DNA of 12,953 nt, taken from NCBI GenBank assembly GCA_904501885.1, contig CAJGCP010000043.1:1-12953 (forward strand). Reading direction: 5' to 3'. The DNA comes from an uncultured Acetatifactor sp. (GTDB lineage: Bacteria; Bacillota; Clostridia; Lachnospirales; Lachnospiraceae). The notes under the pieces were generated by a model that was given only the letters and a program-made list of their open reading frames with translations, was not told where the DNA came from and did no database searches. Both the position numbers and the translations under genes were made by a program. Positions within the stretch are counted from its first letter, which is position 1; every line of letters begins with the position of its first letter. Positions 10,863 through 12,953 of the stretch are shown piece by piece.

Positions 10863-11014
10863 CAATATTTATCCTTGTAATGATTATGATATTAACAATC
10901 AGCAACGTGATGTTGTGGTTGGTGTTTAAGGGGTTACAGATGATGTTAAAGGACTTGGCGAATAGTACAGTAGAGCTTGGGAGAGCGATACAAAAAGAAT
11001 TGGAAATGAAATGA
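10859..11014 (+). CDS. 51-residue single-pass membrane protein
   Basis: Runs from ATG 10859 to TGA 11014 and overlaps the preceding gene by ATGA, with GGAGGTGAA eight to ten bases ahead. Residues 2-24 are strongly hydrophobic (TIFILVMIMILTISNVMLWLVF) and would span the membrane. Residues 25-51 form an amphipathic charged helix (MMLKDLANSTVELGRAIQKELEMK). This is the build of small phage membrane proteins, which may act in exclusion or as minor holin-like factors. Length and hydrophobicity make chance unlikely given the coupling. Function unknown. Confidence 0.6.
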   Translation: MTIFILVMIMILTISNVMLWLVFKGLQMMLKDLANSTVELGRAIQKELEMK

Positions 11015-11042
11015 ATATTGACGATTATTTGGAGGAAAGACA

Positions 11043-11471
11043 ATGTTTATAAATATAAAATTAGACGATGGCGCAATTCTGCCAACCAAGGCACATAAGA
11101 CGGATGCAGGGTTTGATTTATATGCTCCTGAAAGATTTATCATCCCACCCAATAAATGGGATGGTGGTGGAGTGATTGATACCGGGGTACATATGCTTAT
11201 ACCAGATGGATATGTGGGGATGATAAAGTCAAAAAGTGGACTGAACATCAAACACGATATCACAACAGAAGGCGTGATTGATGCAGGGTATACAGGTTCG
11301 ATTGTGGTTAAAGTGTATAATTACAGTTCAGATGAATATGTCTTTGAAAAGGGAGACAAGGTAACGCAGATTGTGATTATCCCAATAGCTAATGTGGAGG
11401 GATTCACTCTGGTTGATGAATTTGAGGATACGGAAAGAGGTGAGGATGGATTTGGCAGCAGCGGAAGATAA
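11043..11471 (+). CDS. dut: dUTP diphosphatase (trimeric dUTPase)
   Basis: A 142-residue enzyme that hydrolyses dUTP to dUMP and pyrophosphate, keeping uracil out of phage DNA and feeding dTMP synthesis. All five family motifs are present: I AGFDLYAP (22-29), II KSKSGL (62-67), III GVIDAGYTG (77-85, with Asp80 as catalytic base position and Tyr83 for nucleoside stacking), IV GDKVTQIVI (104-112), and V RGEDGFGSSG (132-141, Phe137 stacking on uracil). Length is normal, so the enzyme should work as a homotrimer. GGAGG (11031-11035) precedes ATG 11043. It overlaps the next gene by 26 bases. Phage dUTPases can also act as regulators or trigger host defence; nothing here shows this. Confidence 0.96.
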   Translation: MFINIKLDDGAILPTKAHKTDAGFDLYAPERFIIPPNKWDGGGVIDTGVHMLIPDGYVGMIKSKSGLNIKHDITTEGVIDAGYTGSIVVKVYNYSSDEYVFEKGDKVTQIVIIPIANVEGFTLVDEFEDTERGEDGFGSSGR

Positions 11472-11760
11472 GATGAGACAAAAACATGTTGAGGAGATGG
11501 AACGTTTGGAACGAGCGATTAAAAAGACGGATTCCAAATATCTAAAAAATGATTACATGAAAAAATTAAAAGAAATGCGATTGGAATTGATTGAGTATGA
11601 CCGTTTCAAAAGTGGAAAGACAAAGGTCGGGGACAGGATAAAATGCGCAAGCAAGGATGAGGCGGTAGATGTCATGTGTCGGTTAGGGCATGAAGGCTAT
11701 GATACAGATTTTAGTTATGAAACAATCGTATATGTTGAGGTGTTAGGATTACATAAATAG
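11446..11760 (+). CDS. Hypothetical coiled-coil protein
   Basis: A 104-residue protein. I choose ATG 11446 because AGAGGTGAGG lies directly ahead; the longer frame from 11392 lies deep within dut and has no ribosome site. Residues 1-48 are a charged helix with coiled-coil character (MRQKHVEEMERLERAIKK... MKKLKEMRLELIEYDRF). Residues 60-104 form a small alpha/beta part (DRIKCASKDEAVDVMCRLGHEGYDTDF... IVYVEVLGL). No family is recognised. It is cotranscribed with dut. Confidence 0.6.
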   Translation: MDLAAAEDKMRQKHVEEMERLERAIKKTDSKYLKNDYMKKLKEMRLELIEYDRFKSGKTKVGDRIKCASKDEAVDVMCRLGHEGYDTDFSYETIVYVEVLGLHK

Positions 11761-11771
11761 GGGGGAAGATA

Positions 11772-12074
11772 TTGAAACTGCTTAAGGATTCGGATGTTTA
11801 TATTATTGTTGAAAAATTCAAGCGATATCCCACAGATGCAGTCATTGAGCACAGTTATCAAGATATCCAAAAGGTGAGAGTTAAGGAATTGCCAGGAAAG
11901 GCGTTTAGAGAATATAAGTTGATATCTAATGGCAAGATATACTGGAGGAGCCGAAAGGATATATACGAGACATACGCCGAAGCGGTGGAAGTGGCAGAAA
12001 GAAATGCTGACAGGTGGGATAATATATGGCTTGAATTGATGGGATACAAGACGTTGAGACCTTGGAGAGTATAG
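11772..12074 (+). CDS. Hypothetical protein with TTG start
   Basis: A 100-residue basic protein that starts at TTG 11772 behind AGGGGGGAAG, the only good ribosome site in the region. Beta-like segments (DVYIIVEKF, KVRVKEL, REYKLISNGKIYWRS) are followed by a helix (IYETYAEAVEVAERNADRWDNIWLELMGY). The frame is open and dense with charged residues, as for a real gene. No motif is recognised. It lies between the coiled-coil protein and the late activator. Confidence 0.55.
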   Translation: MKLLKDSDVYIIVEKFKRYPTDAVIEHSYQDIQKVRVKELPGKAFREYKLISNGKIYWRSRKDIYETYAEAVEVAERNADRWDNIWLELMGYKTLRPWRV

Positions 12075-12086
12075 GAGAGTAGAGGG

Positions 12087-12458
12087 ATGGAGGCAAGAGA
12101 GTATTTGAAACAAATTGAAATTTGTCAGCAAAGATTTGATACCGTATCTTCGGAGTTGGTGTTCTTAGAATCTCTAATTCAACAAAAGATAGATGAGGAT
12201 TTGAAGAAGAATCTCAAACGAAAGCGAGAGGAATATTCCAAAGCTGCTGCCGAATACGCCCGAATGAGAACGGAGGTTATAGATAGGATTCATGAGATAA
12301 ACGATATAGACCTTGAACGTGTCCTTGTACTCCGATACGTTAACTTAATGAAGTTCGAAAATATCGCTGACAAACTCTCTTACTCCTATGATTATATAAG
12401 ACACAAACACCAAAAGGCGTTAGATGCCTTTGAAAAAATAATTAATAACAAACCCTAA
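12087..12458 (+). CDS. Late-gene activator, ArpU/RinA/DUF1492-like
   Basis: A 123-residue protein. The N-terminal two thirds is a long charged helical region (MEAREYLKQIEICQQRF to EYARMRTEVIDRIHEI). The C-terminal 48 residues form a sigma-factor region-4-like helix-turn-helix: DLERVLVLRYVNLMKFENIADKLSYS followed by YDYIRHKHQKALDAFEKII. The R-Y-V-x-x-x-x-x-E-x-I-A-x-x-L-x-Y-S and the H-x-x-A-L-x-x-F ending are the marks of this group, which sits at the end of phage early operons. RinA and ArpU members switch on packaging and structural genes. The stop lies inside the following terminator, and a candidate target site lies 80 bases beyond. Activation of that site is inferred. Confidence 0.8.
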   Translation: MEAREYLKQIEICQQRFDTVSSELVFLESLIQQKIDEDLKKNLKRKREEYSKAAAEYARMRTEVIDRIHEINDIDLERVLVLRYVNLMKFENIADKLSYSYDYIRHKHQKALDAFEKIINNKP

Positions 12459-12478
12459 CATTATTGTTGGGGTTTTTT
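12450..12478 (+). terminator. Intrinsic terminator closing the early operon
   Basis: AAACCCTAAC (12450-12459) pairs with GTTGGGGTTT (12466-12475) around ATTATT, with one T-G wobble. The T run reaches 12478. The activator's stop codon lies in the left arm. Confidence 0.85.
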
Positions 12479-12533
12479 ATATCTCAGATAAATATGACAC
12501 AAAAAAACACATTGATTTGTGGTATATATGTAT

Positions 12534-12559
12534 TAGGTGTTGATATGTGCACCTATAAT
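12534..12559 (+). promoter_or_regulatory. Candidate late promoter with activator dyad
   Basis: A perfect inverted repeat TAGGTG (12534-12539) / CACCTA (12550-12555) with a 10-base spacer runs into TATAAT (12554-12559). No good -35 is found at 15-18 bases. A consensus -10 without -35 but with an upstream dyad is the form of an activator-dependent promoter. It would start transcription near 12566, ahead of the HNH gene. Confidence 0.45.
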
Positions 12560-12563
12560 CAAA

Positions 12564-12634
12564 CCCCTCATATACCCCAGGTAAACATCCCCAATCGCTA
12601 AAGGTTGGGGATGGATGAGTAAGTGATTGAGGGG
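12564..12634 (+). other. Structured leader before the HNH gene
   Basis: An 11-bp hairpin with one wobble (12586-12596 with 12603-12613, loop GCTAAA) lies inside a possible outer stem CCCCTCA (12564-12570) / TGAGGGG (12628-12634). There is no T run after the hairpin, so it is not an intrinsic terminator. If transcription starts near 12566, the structure forms most of the 5' leader and could affect mRNA stability or translation of the gene at 12651. Confidence 0.45.
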
Positions 12635-12650
12635 AAAAGAGAGGGAAAAG

Positions 12651-12953
12651 ATGGCTAAGAGTTTCGCTAAACCGTTTTACAAAAGTAAACAATGGCAGGA
12701 TGTAAGGGCGATGGCTCTGGCAAGAGACAACCACCTATGTGCTAAATGTGGAGCACCAGCGGAAGAGGTACATCATATCATTCATCTGACGGAAGAGAAT
12801 ATACATGATCCGATGGTGAGTATGAATTTAAACAATTTACAAAGTTTATGCAAGGATTGTCACTTCAAAGAACATCTCGAGGATAAAGCGAACGGGATGA
12901 GGGAAATTAAGTACGAGTATGCGTTTGATAATAATGGGATGCTTGTGAAGAAG
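12651..12953 (+). CDS. HNH endonuclease (3'-partial)
   Basis: The 101 codons visible from ATG 12651 run off the window. GAGGG (12641-12645) precedes the start. The N-terminus AKPFYKSKQWQDVRAMALARDNHLC is typical of phage HNH proteins. The nuclease motif has Cys30 and Cys33 (CAKCG), His41-His42 (VHHIIHL), Asn62 in NLQSLC, Cys67 and Cys70, and His71, so both zinc-binding CxxC pairs and the H-N-H residues are present. In Firmicutes phages this gene lies just ahead of the small and large terminase genes and takes part in DNA packaging cleavage. It should be the first gene of the late operon driven from about 12560. Terminase genes are predicted beyond the edge. Confidence 0.9.
   Translation, partial: MAKSFAKPFYKSKQWQDVRAMALARDNHLCAKCGAPAEEVHHIIHLTEENIHDPMVSMNLNNLQSLCKDCHFKEHLEDKANGMREIKYEYAFDNNGMLVKK

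Noticed and set aside
11011..11052. 13-codon ORF between the small membrane protein and dut
   Set aside because: Starts in an ATGA overlap but is very short, lacks its own ribosome site and runs into dut. At most a coupling peptide.
10663..12131. Minus-strand open frames of 100-138 codons within the early operon (e.g. 10663-11043, 11715-12131)
   Set aside because: They lie opposite well-supported plus-strand genes, show no ribosome sites or family features, and have biased composition typical of reverse frames.

Overview
The window is phage DNA throughout, from a temperate siphovirus-like phage of a low-GC Firmicute, most likely a gut Clostridia/Lachnospiraceae-type host. This rests on AT-rich sequence, AGGAGG-type ribosome-binding sites on nearly every gene, many 4-base ATGA stop/start overlaps, and recognisable Firmicutes phage families. 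No host gene, tRNA, rRNA, insertion sequence or CRISPR array is seen.

Layout. Positions 1-2538 (+) are the end of the late operon: tail fibre (5' end outside the window), DUF1617-like protein, holin, a second TM/coiled-coil lysis protein and a Cys/His endolysin. Positions 2539-2846 are gene-free and hold a consensus promoter, inverted repeats, two clusters of 11-bp direct repeats that look like integrase arm sites, and two convergent terminators. I read this as an intact attP with an overlapping small-RNA-like transcription unit. Tyrosine integrase (2847-3884) and an XRE repressor (4025-4432) are on the minus strand. Three near-identical 13-bp operators (TTTACAnTGTAAA type) lie on the integrase promoter, the repressor promoter and the early promoter. 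From 4562 onward everything is on the plus strand: small DNA-binding protein, membrane-anchored 3D-domain protein, recombination genes (annealing-like protein, SSB, RusA), a replication initiator with an internal iteron/AT-rich origin candidate, a G39P-like helicase loader, a long run of small accessory genes (several with CxxC motifs), a DUF6948-like protein, a Gly-rich repeat protein, dUTPase and an ArpU/RinA/DUF1492-type activator closed by a terminator. A dyad plus TATAAT follows, then an HNH endonuclease (3' end outside the window) that usually precedes the terminase genes.

How it fits together. The repressor probably silences the early promoter and integrase and limits itself. On induction the early operon supplies recombination and replication proteins that use the internal origin and host helicase; the last early gene probably switches on late transcription from about 12560. 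Lysis genes directly abutting int, with both arm clusters present, imply a circular phage genome (excised, virion-derived or a circularised metagenomic contig) or tandem prophages, rather than one ordinary prophage end.

Best targets for follow-up: the orphan promoter/terminator unit at 2539-2737, the rusA gene with no ATG/GTG/TTG start, the origin inside the initiator gene, the GGCNNT repeat open in three frames, and the repeated gene-junction sequence at 8670-9767. Family names are recalled from memory; no database search was run.
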